From positions 1-47,407 of the forward strand of contig JASHPU010000184.1 of NCBI GenBank assembly GCA_030037885.1: DNA of 47,407 nucleotides, given 5' to 3'. The stretch is from Xanthobacteraceae bacterium (lineage in GTDB: Bacteria; Pseudomonadota; Alphaproteobacteria; Rhizobiales; Xanthobacteraceae). Shown one piece after another: positions 24,567 through 32,829 of the stretch. The notes under the pieces were generated by a model. That model was not told the DNA's origin. It did no database searches and was given only the letters and a program-made list of their open reading frames with translations. Positions within the stretch are counted from its first letter, which is position 1; each line of letters opens with the position of its first letter. The position numbers and the translations under genes were made by a program.

Positions 24567-24913
24567 GTAAACTGAAAGTCAGCGTCGGCGGCTCGATCGA
24601 GCAACAAGCAGCGCGCCGGTTTATCGATGCCTGGCACCGCGCCGAGCGCGGCGAGCGCTTCCAAGAGCGCCACCTGGCTTTTGAAAGCTGGGAAGCGCTT
24701 GTTCGTGTCCTGACGGCAAAGCGGATGGAATTGTTGCATTATGTCAGGCGCCACAAAGTGACAAGCGTTCGCGCCTTGGCAAAAGCATTGAAACGCGACT
24801 ACAGCAATGTCCATTCGGATGTGCAAATCCTCAAGGCCGCAGGGCTTCTCGATGCGGGCGAAAAGGGCGTCCGAGCCGATTACGAAGCAATAGAAACCAG
24901 AATCGCGATTTAG
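24563..24913 (+). CDS. TumA-type antitoxin, winged-helix DNA-binding protein
   Basis: A 116-residue protein. The C-terminal half is a winged helix: MELLHYVRRHKVTSVRALAK, then ALKRDYSNVHSDVQILKAAGLL. The pattern (HVO_A0114-like transcriptional regulator) is typical of antitoxins paired with TumE/DUF6516 toxins. It should bind and neutralise the upstream protein and repress the promoter at about 24231-24262. It is translationally coupled to the toxin by a 4-base ATGA overlap. Confidence 0.78.
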   Translation: MSKLKVSVGGSIEQQAARRFIDAWHRAERGERFQERHLAFESWEALVRVLTAKRMELLHYVRRHKVTSVRALAKALKRDYSNVHSDVQILKAAGLLDAGEKGVRADYEAIETRIAI

Positions 24914-24949
24914 CCGGCGCGCGCAGCCGCTGTCGGCTGATTGGCGTGC

Positions 24950-25774
24950 TTAATTGCCCTCGCCGCCGGCGGCGAGCTGCTCGGCGAAATAGGCCACGGT
25001 CTTGGTATAGACCTCCGACGCGTTCCACCGCAGCAGAACCTGGAAGTTGGCGGTGCCATCGCCCCAGGGCTGGCCGCGCTGCCAGCCGTAGCCTTTCAGA
25101 TAATTCGCCGTCGAGGCGAGCACGTCAGGCACGCTGTGAATGAGGTCGCGGCGGCCGTTACCGTCGTAGTCGACGGCGAACTTCAGATAGGACGACGGCA
25201 AAAACTGGGTCTGGCCGATCTCGCCGGCCCAGGCGCCGTGCATCTGCGCCGCCGTCATGTCGCCGCGTTGCACGATGCGCAGCGCCGCCAACAATTCGCC
25301 GCGAAATTTTTCGGCGCGGCGGCAGTCGTAAGCCAGTGTGGCGAGCGCGCGGATGGTGGGGAAGCGGCCGTTGTCGGCGCCGAAATCGGTCTCCAGTCCC
25401 CAGATCGCGACGATCACCCCGCCGGGCACGCCGAACTGGCGCTCGATGCGGGCGAGCAGCGGGCCATACTGCTGCATCATGCGCCGGCCGCGCGCCAGGC
25501 GCGGCGGCACCATGCGCCCGGCAAATTGGTCGAAGCTCTGGTGGAATACGCCCTGGGCGTGGTCGCGCGCGATGATGCTGCGATCGTAGCTGACGCCGCC
25601 GAGGGCAGACTGGATGGTGGCGCCGGAAATGCCTTGGCTCGCCGCCTCCTGCTTGAGGCCGGCAAGCCAGGCATCGAAGTCGCCGCCGCAAGGCGCGTCG
25701 GCCAAAGCCGCGGCCGGGTTCGCGGCAAGCGCGAGCCAGAGCAACAGCCAGTGCGTCGGGCGTGCAGGTGACAT
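24950..25774 (-). CDS. MltB-type lytic murein transglycosylase
   Basis: A 274-residue periplasmic protein starting at the ATG at 25774, chosen for the GAGGA 8 bases upstream; the frame is open to 25840. The signal peptide THWLLLWLALAANPAAALADA is followed by the SLT domain. The catalytic Glu is E128 in IWGLETDFG. GEIGQTQFLPSSYLKFAVDYDGNG includes the family's GxxQF and Asp-rich motif, and ASTANYLKGYGW follows. It cleaves the glycan strand of peptidoglycan with formation of 1,6-anhydro-muramic acid. There is no C-terminal peptidoglycan-binding domain, so it is the short form. Confidence 0.9.
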   Translation of the reverse strand: MSPARPTHWLLLWLALAANPAAALADAPCGGDFDAWLAGLKQEAASQGISGATIQSALGGVSYDRSIIARDHAQGVFHQSFDQFAGRMVPPRLARGRRMMQQYGPLLARIERQFGVPGGVIVAIWGLETDFGADNGRFPTIRALATLAYDCRRAEKFRGELLAALRIVQRGDMTAAQMHGAWAGEIGQTQFLPSSYLKFAVDYDGNGRRDLIHSVPDVLASTANYLKGYGWQRGQPWGDGTANFQVLLRWNASEVYTKTVAYFAEQLAAGGEGN

Positions 25775-25959
25775 ACCCGTCCTCGCCATGTCGGCTTCTA
25801 TGAACGGCGGCATCGTGTCCGCAATATGATGCGTCCGCAATATGATGCAGCCGCAAGGCCCGAACGTCCGGCCTCGGACCTCCGCTCGGACCGTCAGTCT
25901 AGACCTTTACTTGGCGCGGTTCATAGCCGTCGGCCGAGCCATAGCGCGCGAGCGAAGGC

Positions 25960-26035
25960 TGGTGGAGCCGAGGGGATTTGAACCCCTGACCTCCGCAGTG
26001 CGATTGCGGCGCTCTCCCAACTGAGCTACGGCCCC
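25960..26035 (-). tRNA. tRNA-Ala (anticodon CGC)
   Basis: A complete cloverleaf on the minus strand including an encoded CCA end, 76 bases. The acceptor stem GGGGCCG/CGGCTCC holds the G3-U70 pair that marks alanine tRNAs. The anticodon stem CCGCA/TGCGG encloses loop ATCGCAC, and the T arm is AGGGG-TTTGAAT-CCCCT. It reads GCG codons. Confidence 0.96.
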
Positions 26036-26227
26036 TTGCGGCCTCCCCAACATGACGATCCGCTTGAGGGAGAGGCGGGATCGGGTCTGCCGGACTTTTG
26101 GCAAATTATGACGGCCATTTATGGTTCGGCACCTGATCGTGTCAAGGATCGGCCGCAATGACGCATCTTCTTGTTTGTGCCGCGGCAAATCGCTAGGTTC
26201 CGGCACCTGCTCAGGCGAACCCTCGTC

Positions 26228-26518
26228 ATGCGCGCACTGTTTCTCGTCATCGACCTTGCTCTCGAGCTCTACGTCTGGGTGGTGATCGCCATGGCGATCT
26301 TTTCCTGGCTGGTGGCGTTCAACGTAGTGAACACGCGCAACCACGGCGTCGCAGTGATCGGCGATTTTCTCTACCGCGTCACCGATCCGGTATTGCGCCC
26401 GATCCGCAAAAGACTGCCGAGCATGGGCGGCATCGATATTTCGCCCGTCATTCTTTTTCTGATCATCGTGTTCATTCGCTATGTCATTGCCCTCTACATT
26501 CTCCCCAACGTCTACTGA
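26228..26518 (+). CDS. YggT-family integral membrane protein
   Basis: A 96-residue protein starting at the ATG at 26228. It has two hydrophobic segments (about 4-31 and 70-91) around a loop with the family signature [24 protein letters not shown]. YggT proteins are linked to osmotic shock tolerance and, in some bacteria, to cell-division or cofactor genes (yggT next to DUF167 and proC). Here it precedes a DUF167 gene and folD, with a 38-base overlap if the DUF167 ATG is used. Confidence 0.9.
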   Translation: MRALFLVIDLALELYVWVVIAMAIFSWLVAFNVVNTRNHGVAVIGDFLYRVTDPVLRPIRKRLPSMGGIDISPVILFLIIVFIRYVIALYILPNVY

Positions 26519-26858
26519 TGTCGTGCCCGGCGCAGCATGGACCGCAGTGCCGGGCGGCATTCTGGTCGACGTTCGCCTGACGCCGCGCGGCGGCCGCGAT
26601 GCCGTCGAGGGGCTTGAGCTCCGCGCCGATGGCCGCACCGTACTCAAGGCGCGGGTGCGCGCGCCGGCGCGGGAGGGCGAGGCCAATGCAGCGTTGTGCC
26701 GGCTCCTGGCCCGGGCCGTCGGCGTGCCGCCGCGTCAGGTTACGCTGGTAGCGGGCGCGACCGCGCGCGTGAAACGGGTGCGCATCACCGGCGATGCAAC
26801 GAATCTGATCGCGGCGCTGATCCGCTGTATCGGCGCGGCCGAGAAGCGGAGCTCATGA
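26481..26858 (+). CDS. DUF167 (YggU-like) protein
   Basis: A 125-residue small alpha/beta protein. [14 protein letters not shown] (about 32-45) and [28 protein letters not shown] are the conserved DUF167 blocks. The ATG at 26481 overlaps YggT by 38 bases. A GTG at 26523, just after the YggT stop, would give a 111-residue protein closer to the usual family length, so the start is uncertain. The function of the family is unknown. Its TGA overlaps the folD ATG (ATGA), so the genes form an operon. Confidence 0.87.
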   Translation: MSLPSTFSPTSTDVVPGAAWTAVPGGILVDVRLTPRGGRDAVEGLELRADGRTVLKARVRAPAREGEANAALCRLLARAVGVPPRQVTLVAGATARVKRVRITGDATNLIAALIRCIGAAEKRSS

Positions 26859-27736
26859 GCGCGCGGATCATCGACGGCAAAGCGCTTGCAAAGGAGCTGC
26901 GCGACGCGGTGGCCGCGGAAACGCGGCGGCTGGTCGCCGCGCACGGTCTGCAGCCGGGACTCGCCGTCGTTCTGGTCGGCGACAATGCGGCGAGCAAGAG
27001 CTACGTCGCGAGCAAATCGCGGGCGTTGGTCGAAGTCGGAATGCGGCCGTTCGATTTCATGCTTCCGGCAGCGACCAGTGAGGCCGAGCTGCTCGCTCTC
27101 ATCAAGAAACTCAACTCCGACCCGGCCGTGAACGGCATCCTGGTACAACTGCCGTTGCCGCCGCAGGTCGACACCTCGCACATTATCGCCAGCATCGATC
27201 CGCATAAGGACGTCGACGGCTTTCATCCGCTCAATGCCGGACGGCTGATGTCGGGCTTGCCGGCGCTGGTGCCGTGCACGCCGATCGCCTGCCTCAAGCT
27301 GATCAGGACCGTGCACGATTCGCTGGCCGGGATCGCAGCGCTGATGATCGGGCGCTCGCATATCGTCGGCAGTCCGCTGTCGCACGTTCTGCTCAACGAG
27401 AACGCCACCGTCACCGTGGCGCACACTTTCACGCGCCACTTGCCGGAACTCTGCCGGCGCGCCGAACTGTTGTGTGTCGCCATCGGCTGTGCCGAGTTCA
27501 TCCGCGGCGACTGGATCAAGCCGGGCGCCACCGTCATCGACATCGGCATCGACCGCGTGACCGTGGACGGCAAATCGCGCATCGTCGGCGACGTGAAATT
27601 TTCCGAGGCCGTCGAGGTTGCCGGCGCCATTACGCCGGTGCCCGGCGGGGTCGGGCCGATGACGATCGTGTGCCTGCTGGTCAATACGCTGCGCGCGACC
27701 TGCATGCAGGCCGGCTTGCCGCCGCCGGCGGTGTGA
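26855..27736 (+). CDS. folD: Bifunctional methylene-THF dehydrogenase/methenyl-THF cyclohydrolase
   Basis: A 293-residue cytoplasmic enzyme that interconverts 5,10-methylene- and 10-formyl-tetrahydrofolate with NADP+. The Y50-x3-K54 catalytic pair sits in SYVASKS. VQLPLP, VDGFHPLNAGRL and PCTPIACLKLI are the folate-site blocks. The NADP-binding loop is IGRSHIVGSPLSHVLL, and AGAITPVPGGVGPMT closes the family signature. The length and motifs are standard. The ATG overlaps the DUF167 stop. Confidence 0.97.
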   Translation: MSARIIDGKALAKELRDAVAAETRRLVAAHGLQPGLAVVLVGDNAASKSYVASKSRALVEVGMRPFDFMLPAATSEAELLALIKKLNSDPAVNGILVQLPLPPQVDTSHIIASIDPHKDVDGFHPLNAGRLMSGLPALVPCTPIACLKLIRTVHDSLAGIAALMIGRSHIVGSPLSHVLLNENATVTVAHTFTRHLPELCRRAELLCVAIGCAEFIRGDWIKPGATVIDIGIDRVTVDGKSRIVGDVKFSEAVEVAGAITPVPGGVGPMTIVCLLVNTLRATCMQAGLPPPAV

Positions 27737-27765
27737 GCGGGTGCTGAACCGGCATTTTTGTCGCG

Positions 27766-27796
27766 TCGCGATCGGCGGCTTTCTCTGATCGAGAAG
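27766..27796. repeat. Partial inverted copy of the flank of the 132-bp palindrome
   Basis: GCGATCGGCGGCTTTCTCTG, followed by ATCGAGAAGAA, matches the reverse complement of about 21892-21922 (GCGATCGACGGCTTTCTCTG, ATCAACAAGAA) at roughly 27 of 31 positions. It lies in the 131-base gap after folD. Confidence 0.55.
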
Positions 27797-27867
27797 AACA
27801 ACGGCGCGAAGCGCTCACCGCCATGAGTTTCGACGGGACTCGCTTTTGATTGCCGTGCCCGCCTCGT

Positions 27868-28455
27868 TCACAAAAACGGCAGCAGGTGCGGCGCGTAGAA
27901 GCCGAGCGCGGTGAGAAACAACCCGGCGACGCCGAGCAGGCCGGCGAGCCAGGCCAGCGGCAGCATGCCGGTGATCACCGTCGCCGAAGCGAGCACGATG
28001 CCGATCTGAAAAGCGGCGGAGGCGAGCTCATAGTGGTGATAGCGCGCCATGGCGAGGTCGTGCCGCGCCTCTTCCTTTTCGGCCTTGGGCTGCAACTCCT
28101 TGCGGCCGCTGCCGGTCTTCGGATCCGATTCATAGCGCGCCGCGGTCGCCCGCCACGCTTCGATCTGCCTGGCGATTGCCGCCTTGGCTGCGGCATCGGT
28201 CACGCCGGCGGCCAGCAGGTTGGTCTGGTCGGCGGCGGTGAGCAGCGTGGTCTTGCGGATGTCCTTGGCCTGGAAGAACGCCCAGGTGTCGGCCGACCGC
28301 ACGTTGGCGTCGATCGCCGCGGTCTGCGCGCTCTTGCCCAGCGTTTCCGAGAACGAAAGAAACAGCGCCAGCACCGCGATCAAGAGTGCGATCCTCTTGT
28401 TTTCCGCGTGCCGCTCGTGCTCGGCATGTTCCAGGTGTTCGGCAGCCTCCGGCAT
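27868..28455 (-). CDS. DUF4337-family membrane protein
   Basis: A 195-residue protein. The His/Glu-rich N-terminus (MPEAAEHLEHAEHERHAENK) is followed by a membrane segment at about 22-38, a long helical cytoplasmic or periplasmic region (about 40-140, with TWAFFQAKDIRKTTL), and two more membrane segments at about 147-190. The layout and the WAFFQAK motif match DUF4337. The function is not known. It lies between folD (convergent) and xerC (same strand). Confidence 0.8.
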   Translation of the reverse strand: MPEAAEHLEHAEHERHAENKRIALLIAVLALFLSFSETLGKSAQTAAIDANVRSADTWAFFQAKDIRKTTLLTAADQTNLLAAGVTDAAAKAAIARQIEAWRATAARYESDPKTGSGRKELQPKAEKEEARHDLAMARYHHYELASAAFQIGIVLASATVITGMLPLAWLAGLLGVAGLFLTALGFYAPHLLPFL

Positions 28456-28525
28456 GTGATCGCCCCTCTTAATTTTCGATCCTTCATCGTCATTGCGACG
28501 AGGCGACCAATAGCACGAAATTTTC

Positions 28526-29470
28526 TCAAGCGCGCGGGTGCGCGCTGCGGTACGCCTCGATCAGCCGTTCGGCGTCGACCGCAGTGTAAATCTGCGTGGT
28601 CGACAGCGAAGCATGGCCGAGCAATTCCTGGATCGAGCGCAGGTCGCCGCCGCGGGCGAGCAGATGGGTGGCAAAAGAGTGGCGCAGCGCGTGCGGCGTT
28701 GCGGTTTCGGCAAGGCCGAGCGCGCCGCGCAGCCGCGCCATGGCGAGCTGAATGAGGCGCGGCGACAAGGCTCCGCCCTTGGCGCCGACGAATAGCGGGC
28801 CGTCATCCGGCACGTCGTAGGGGCACAGCGCCAGATAATCGGCGATGAGTTCTTTGACCTGCGGCAAGAGCGGCACCATGCGCTGCTTGCCGCCCTTGCC
28901 GGTGACGGTGACAGCGTCGCCAGTCCCGATAGCGCCGCGTTTGAGACCGAGCGCTTCGGAAATCCGCAAGCCGCTGCCGTAGAGCAGGCCGAGCACCGCG
29001 GCATCGCGGGCGTGGAGCCACGGCGCGTGGCCGTCGCCGGCCGGCACGTCGGGATCGGCCATGCGCCGCGCGGCCGTGACCGACAGCGGCCGCGGCAAAT
29101 TTTTTGCGATCTTCGGCCCCCGCACCGCCGACAGCGCGCCGACGCGGCCCTTGCCGCCGCGCTCCAGATAGCGGGCGAAGGCGCGTGTGCCGGCGAGCAT
29201 GCGCATCAGCGAGCGGCTGCCGATGCCCTGCGCGCGTCGTGCCGCCATGAAGGCGCGCACGTCCGTGGGCGTCAGCGCGGCGAGCTCCTTCAACGACGGC
29301 GCGCCGCCGCGATGCTCGGCCAAGAACGCCAGGAATTGCAGAACGTCGCGCCGATAGGCCTCGACGGTTTTCGCCGCCATGCGCCGTTCGGCGCCGAGAT
29401 AGGTAAGCCAGCCCTCGATCTGGGCGGCGACGCTGGGCGCGATGCGATGTGCTCCGTCAGTGGAATGCAT
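28526..29470 (-). CDS. xerC: Tyrosine recombinase XerC
   Basis: A 314-residue site-specific recombinase. The N-terminal SAM-like domain (about 15-105) is followed by the catalytic domain with the full set: R169 in GSGLRISEAL, K192 or K195 in GKGGKQR, H260-x2-R263 in PHALRHSFATHLL, H286 in LLGHASLS and nucleophile Y295 in TTQIYT. XerC with XerD resolves chromosome dimers at dif during division. It lies back-to-back with priA, a conserved arrangement in Rhizobiales that supports the housekeeping call over an integrase. No att-like repeats are seen at its borders. Confidence 0.94.
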   Translation of the reverse strand: MHSTDGAHRIAPSVAAQIEGWLTYLGAERRMAAKTVEAYRRDVLQFLAFLAEHRGGAPSLKELAALTPTDVRAFMAARRAQGIGSRSLMRMLAGTRAFARYLERGGKGRVGALSAVRGPKIAKNLPRPLSVTAARRMADPDVPAGDGHAPWLHARDAAVLGLLYGSGLRISEALGLKRGAIGTGDAVTVTGKGGKQRMVPLLPQVKELIADYLALCPYDVPDDGPLFVGAKGGALSPRLIQLAMARLRGALGLAETATPHALRHSFATHLLARGGDLRSIQELLGHASLSTTQIYTAVDAERLIEAYRSAHPRA

Positions 29471-29486
29471 TGCGGCTCGTCCTGGC

Positions 29487-29551
29487 GGAAGCGACGCGGA
29501 AGCGGGGACCCGGTTTGTTGGATTCCCGCTTTCGCGGGAATGAGCGGAGTA
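29487..29551. repeat. REP-like element, family D (copy 2, uninterrupted)
   Basis: Read on the minus strand this gives TCATTCCCGCGAAAGCGGGA, then ATCCAACAAACCGGGTCCCC and GCTTCCGCGTCGC. It is an intact relative of the element at 18475 and serves as an empty-site comparison for the insertion there. It overlaps the first codons of xerC only slightly or not at all. Confidence 0.75.
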
Positions 29552-29606
29552 TGCACGGCCGCGCTTTACTCTTTCTTAACCGCCGGGAATCGGCACACAA
29601 TTGGCC

Positions 29607-31796
29607 ATGGCCAGGCGCATTGTCGATGTTCTTGTCCCGGTCGCTCTCGACCGCGAATATTCGTACCGGGTGCCGGACAAACTTGATCTCGCCCCTGGCG
29701 ACATCGTGTCGGTACCGCTTGGCGCGCGCGAGGCGACCGCGGTCGTCTGGGCCGACAATCCGAAACCCAATCCGCGGCTCGACAACCGGCTCAAGGACGT
29801 CGAACACAAACTCGACGCGCCGCCGCTGAAAGGCGAGCTGCGCAGCCTGGTCGACTGGGTGGCGAATTACACCTTGAGCTCGCGCGGCATGGTGCTGCGC
29901 ATGTGCCTGCGCATGGGCGAGCATTTGGGCGCCGAACGCGAGCGCGTCGGCGTGCGGCTCGCCGGCAAGCTGCCGCGGCGCATGACCGGCGCGCGCTCCC
30001 GCGTGCTCGAACTCCTGGCCGACGGCATGGTGCGCGGCAAAACCGAAGCGGCGCGCGAAGCCGGCGTCACGACCGGCGTCATCGACGGCCTGATCGACGA
30101 AGGCACGCTGGAAACATTGGTGCTGCCGCCGGAGCCGGTGGCGCAAAATCCCGATCCCGATTTCAAGCGCCCCGATTTCAGCGCCGCGCAGAGCACCGCG
30201 GCCGATGCGCTCAAAGCCACCATTGCCAAGGGCGGCTATGCGGTGACGCTGCTCGACGGCGTCACCGGCTCAGGCAAGACCGAGGTCTATTTCGAAGCCG
30301 TTGCCGGCACGATCCGCAGCGGCCGACAGAGCCTGATCCTGATGCCGGAGATTGCGCTCACTGCGCAGTTTCTGGACCGCTTCGCCGCGCGCTTCGGCAG
30401 CCGCCCGGCGGAATGGCATTCGGAGCTGTCGCCGCGGCGGCGCGCCCGCACCTGGCGCGCGGTCGCCGACGGCGACGTTTCCGTCGTGGTCGGCGCGCGC
30501 TCGGCGCTGTTTCTGCCCTACGCCGATCTCGGTCTGCTCGTCGTCGACGAGGAGCACGATCCGGCCTACAAGCAGGAGGATGGCGTGCGCTACCACGCCC
30601 GCGACATGGCGGTGGTGCGCGGCCATATCGCGCGCATTCCGGTGCTGCTGGCGTCGGCAACGCCTTCGCTCGAAACCGAAGTCAACACCCGGCGCGGCCG
30701 CTACGCGCGCCTCGCGCTGCCCGAGCGCTTCGGCGGGGCGCGCCTGCCCGCGATCGAGGCGATCGACCTACGCCGCGATCCGCCGCCGCAGCGCCATTTC
30801 ATCTCGCCGGTGCTGGCCGGCGCGGTCAAAACTTCATTGGAGCGCGGCGAGCAGGTTTTGTTGTTTCTCAACCGCCGCGGCTACGCGCCGCTGACCTTGT
30901 GCCGCACCTGCGGCTTCCGCTTCGCCTGCCCGAACTGCGACGCCTGGCTGGTCGATCATCGCTTCCGCCGCCAGCTCGTCTGCCATCATTGCGGCTTCGC
31001 CATGCCGCATCCGGCCAATTGCCCGCACTGCCAGGCGGCCAATTCGTTCGTCGCCATCGGGCCCGGCGTCGAGCGCCTCGAAGAGGAAGTGCGCGAACTT
31101 TTTCCCGGCGCCCGCGTGCTGGTGCTCTCCAGCGATCTCGTCGCCTCGGTCGAGCGCATGCGCGAGGAACTGGCCGACGTCGCCGCTGGCCGTTTCGACA
31201 TCATCATCGGCACCCAGCTCGTCGCCAAGGGCCATCATTTTCCGATGCTCAACCTGGTCGGCGTCGTCGACGCCGATCTCGGCCTCGCCAACGGCGACCC
31301 GCGCGCCGCCGAGCGGACGTTTCAGCTCCTGCATCAGGTGGTCGGCCGCGCCGGCCGCGAAACCGGCGCCGGCTACGGCTATCTGCAGACGCACCAGCCC
31401 GAGCATCCGGTCATTCGCGCGCTCATTGCCCAGGACCGCGACGCGTTCTACGACGCCGAGATCGAAGCGCGCGAGCAGACGCATTATCCGCCGTTCGGCC
31501 GGCTGGCGAGCCTCGTCGTCTCCGGCCCCGACAAGCACGAGAGCGAATCGTTCGCCCGTGCGCTCGTCCGCGCCGCGCCCAAGGTCGCCGGCGCCGCCGG
31601 CGATGCGCTGCGCATCCTCGGCCCCGCCGAAGCGCCGCTCGCGCTGGTGCGCGGCCGCCACCGCCTGCGCTTGTTGGCAAAGGCGCCGCGCGCCTTCGAT
31701 CTCTCGGCCTACCTGCGCCAATGGCTCGCCGCCGGCCCGAAGCCGAAAGGCGGCGTCAAGCTCGAAATCGACGTCGACCCGCAGAGCTTTTTGTGA
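29607..31796 (+). CDS. priA: Primosomal protein N' (replication-restart helicase)
   Basis: A 729-residue superfamily 2 helicase starting at the ATG at 29607. The N-terminal 3'-DNA-binding domain (MARRIVDVLVPVALDREYSY) is followed by Walker A DGVTGSGKTE (218-225), the DEEH box in LLVVDEEHD (about 314-317) and SATPSLE. Eight cysteines in four CxxC pairs (about 432-475, LCRTCGF, CPNCD, CHHCGF, CPHCQ) bind two zinc ions. GRAGRETG is motif VI. PriA reloads the replisome at stalled forks. All functional residues are present. Confidence 0.97.
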   Translation: MARRIVDVLVPVALDREYSYRVPDKLDLAPGDIVSVPLGAREATAVVWADNPKPNPRLDNRLKDVEHKLDAPPLKGELRSLVDWVANYTLSSRGMVLRMCLRMGEHLGAERERVGVRLAGKLPRRMTGARSRVLELLADGMVRGKTEAAREAGVTTGVIDGLIDEGTLETLVLPPEPVAQNPDPDFKRPDFSAAQSTAADALKATIAKGGYAVTLLDGVTGSGKTEVYFEAVAGTIRSGRQSLILMPEIALTAQFLDRFAARFGSRPAEWHSELSPRRRARTWRAVADGDVSVVVGARSALFLPYADLGLLVVDEEHDPAYKQEDGVRYHARDMAVVRGHIARIPVLLASATPSLETEVNTRRGRYARLALPERFGGARLPAIEAIDLRRDPPPQRHFISPVLAGAVKTSLERGEQVLLFLNRRGYAPLTLCRTCGFRFACPNCDAWLVDHRFRRQLVCHHCGFAMPHPANCPHCQAANSFVAIGPGVERLEEEVRELFPGARVLVLSSDLVASVERMREELADVAAGRFDIIIGTQLVAKGHHFPMLNLVGVVDADLGLANGDPRAAERTFQLLHQVVGRAGRETGAGYGYLQTHQPEHPVIRALIAQDRDAFYDAEIEAREQTHYPPFGRLASLVVSGPDKHESESFARALVRAAPKVAGAAGDALRILGPAEAPLALVRGRHRLRLLAKAPRAFDLSAYLRQWLAAGPKPKGGVKLEIDVDPQSFL

Positions 31797-31864
31797 GCCT
31801 TGCAAGCTGGGCTCAGCGCAGCGAAGCCACGCGGAATTGTCGGCGATCACGCGTGGGCACGGTG

Positions 31865-31909
31865 CGGAGCTTGTCATCGGGCCGCGCTTCGCGCCGACCC
31901 GGTGGCGCC
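31865..31909. repeat. Short REP-like hairpin, family B (copy 1)
   Basis: GGAGCTTGTCATCGGGCC, hairpin GCGCTTCGCGC, then CGACCCGGTGGCGCC. It lies in the gap after priA and overlaps the end of the convergent TfoX-like gene. A second copy lies inside family A copy 3 at 42280-42323. Confidence 0.65.
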
Positions 31910-32281
31910 TTTGCCCGCCCGATGGCGCTGTCGATACGGCGCGCGCAGCGCAAATTTCTTGCGCTCCGCCGCTGCGAATGCCCGCCGCGCCCAGAGCGCA
32001 AGCTCGTCGGGGTCGTCGTAGAGCCGCTCGGGCAGGCGCCAATAGGGCAGCGCGTGCTGGCTCGGGCGGCCGGATTTTTTGCCGCGCGTATAGGTGAACG
32101 GCGCGCAGCCTTCGCGCTCGAAATCGGCGCGGTTGCCGTCGTCGGCTTTCAGATAGATCGCGTCGCGGACCACGAGGCCGAACATCAGGCCGTCGGCGAA
32201 GATGCCGGCGCCCGAAAACATGCGCCGCACCGTCACCGGACCGAACGGCGCGAACAGGTCGCGGATGAAGTCGTGATCCAC
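31874..32281 (-). CDS. TfoX/Sxy N-terminal domain protein
   Basis: A 135-residue protein. The GTG at 32281 is preferred because AAGGA lies 8-12 bases upstream; an in-frame GTG at 32299 has no such site. FAPFGPVTVRRMFSGAGIFADGLMFGLVVRDAIYLKAD (about 8-45) is the TfoX N-terminal domain, and FTYTRGKKSGRPSQHALPYWRLPERLYDDPDELALWA follows. Full-length TfoX/Sxy regulates competence in gammaproteobacteria. The single-domain form here has no known role. The basic C-terminus past about 110 is partly encoded by a repeat. Confidence 0.85.
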   Translation of the reverse strand: MDHDFIRDLFAPFGPVTVRRMFSGAGIFADGLMFGLVVRDAIYLKADDGNRADFEREGCAPFTYTRGKKSGRPSQHALPYWRLPERLYDDPDELALWARRAFAAAERKKFALRAPYRQRHRAGKGATGSARSAAR

Positions 32282-32317
32282 GCGGTTATCCTTTAACACC
32301 GATGGCGCTTAATGTTT

Positions 32318-32425
32318 GACCCTCATCCTGAGGTGGCCGCGAAGCGGCCCTCGAAGGATGCGGCCCGTGAGTCTGGGGCCGTCGCCCTTCGAGGCTCGGC
32401 GCTTCGCGCCGAGCACCTCAGGGTG
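32318..32425. repeat. Long palindromic repeat, family A (copy 2)
   Basis: CCCTCATCCTGAGGTGGCCG and CGAGCACCTCAGGGTGACGG form the ends. Inside, GGCCCTCGAAGGATGCGG faces CGCCCTTCGAGGCTCGG. It lies between the TfoX-like and LapA-like genes. Confidence 0.85.
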
Positions 32426-32456
32426 ACGGACCTGAATCAGCGAATGCCTCAACGTG

Positions 32457-32678
32457 TTACGTTGTCCGCTGCGAGGCATGGAGCGATTTGCGCAACAGCG
32501 CGTAGAGCGAGCCGCCGGTCAGGGCGCCGAGCACGTACATGAAGGCGGCGAGGATCGACAGCGGCGCGCGCAGGCCGAAACCGAGAAAGCTCATCGTCAC
32601 CACGCCGAGATTCTGAAACACGAAGATCAGGATGATGGCGACGAATACCACGATGATGATGATGTATACCCAGCGCAT
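32457..32678 (-). CDS. LapA-domain small membrane protein
   Basis: A 73-residue protein with two hydrophobic segments (about 3-26 and 40-62), and QNLGVVTMSFLGFGLRAPLSILAAF between them. This is the pattern of the lipopolysaccharide assembly protein A domain (DUF1049). LapA proteins help tune LpxC turnover in enterobacteria, but short relatives in alphaproteobacteria are uncharacterised. Monocistronic by appearance, bounded by repeats on both sides. Confidence 0.82.
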   Translation of the reverse strand: MRWVYIIIIVVFVAIILIFVFQNLGVVTMSFLGFGLRAPLSILAAFMYVLGALTGGSLYALLRKSLHASQRTT

Positions 32679-32740
32679 GGCGGCCTCGCTTACAGGTCGG
32701 AAGAATAGGAAATCCTAACCTGGATTGAGTGCAAACAAAA

Positions 32741-32825
32741 TCCGTAGCCCGGATGAGCGAAGCGATATCCGGGAACGCGTCGCGAGAGCATCATCCCGCA
32801 TGCCGCTGCGCTCATGCGGGTTACC
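32741..32825. repeat. REP-like palindrome, family C (copy 3)
   Basis: CCGTAGCCCGGATGAGCGAA followed by GCGATATCCGGGA is joined to TCCCGCATGCCGCTGCGCTC followed by ATGCGGGTTA. It lies between the YccF and LapA-like genes. Confidence 0.8.
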
Positions 32826-32829
32826 AATG

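Noticed and set aside
28526..29470. XerC as the integrase of a genomic island
   Set aside because: It lies back-to-back with priA as in other Rhizobiales chromosomes, and no attachment-like direct repeats or phage genes surround it.
29903..32296. A 797-codon open frame overlapping priA
   Set aside because: It is a shifted frame of priA with Arg/Ala-rich composition; priA has all helicase and zinc motifs.
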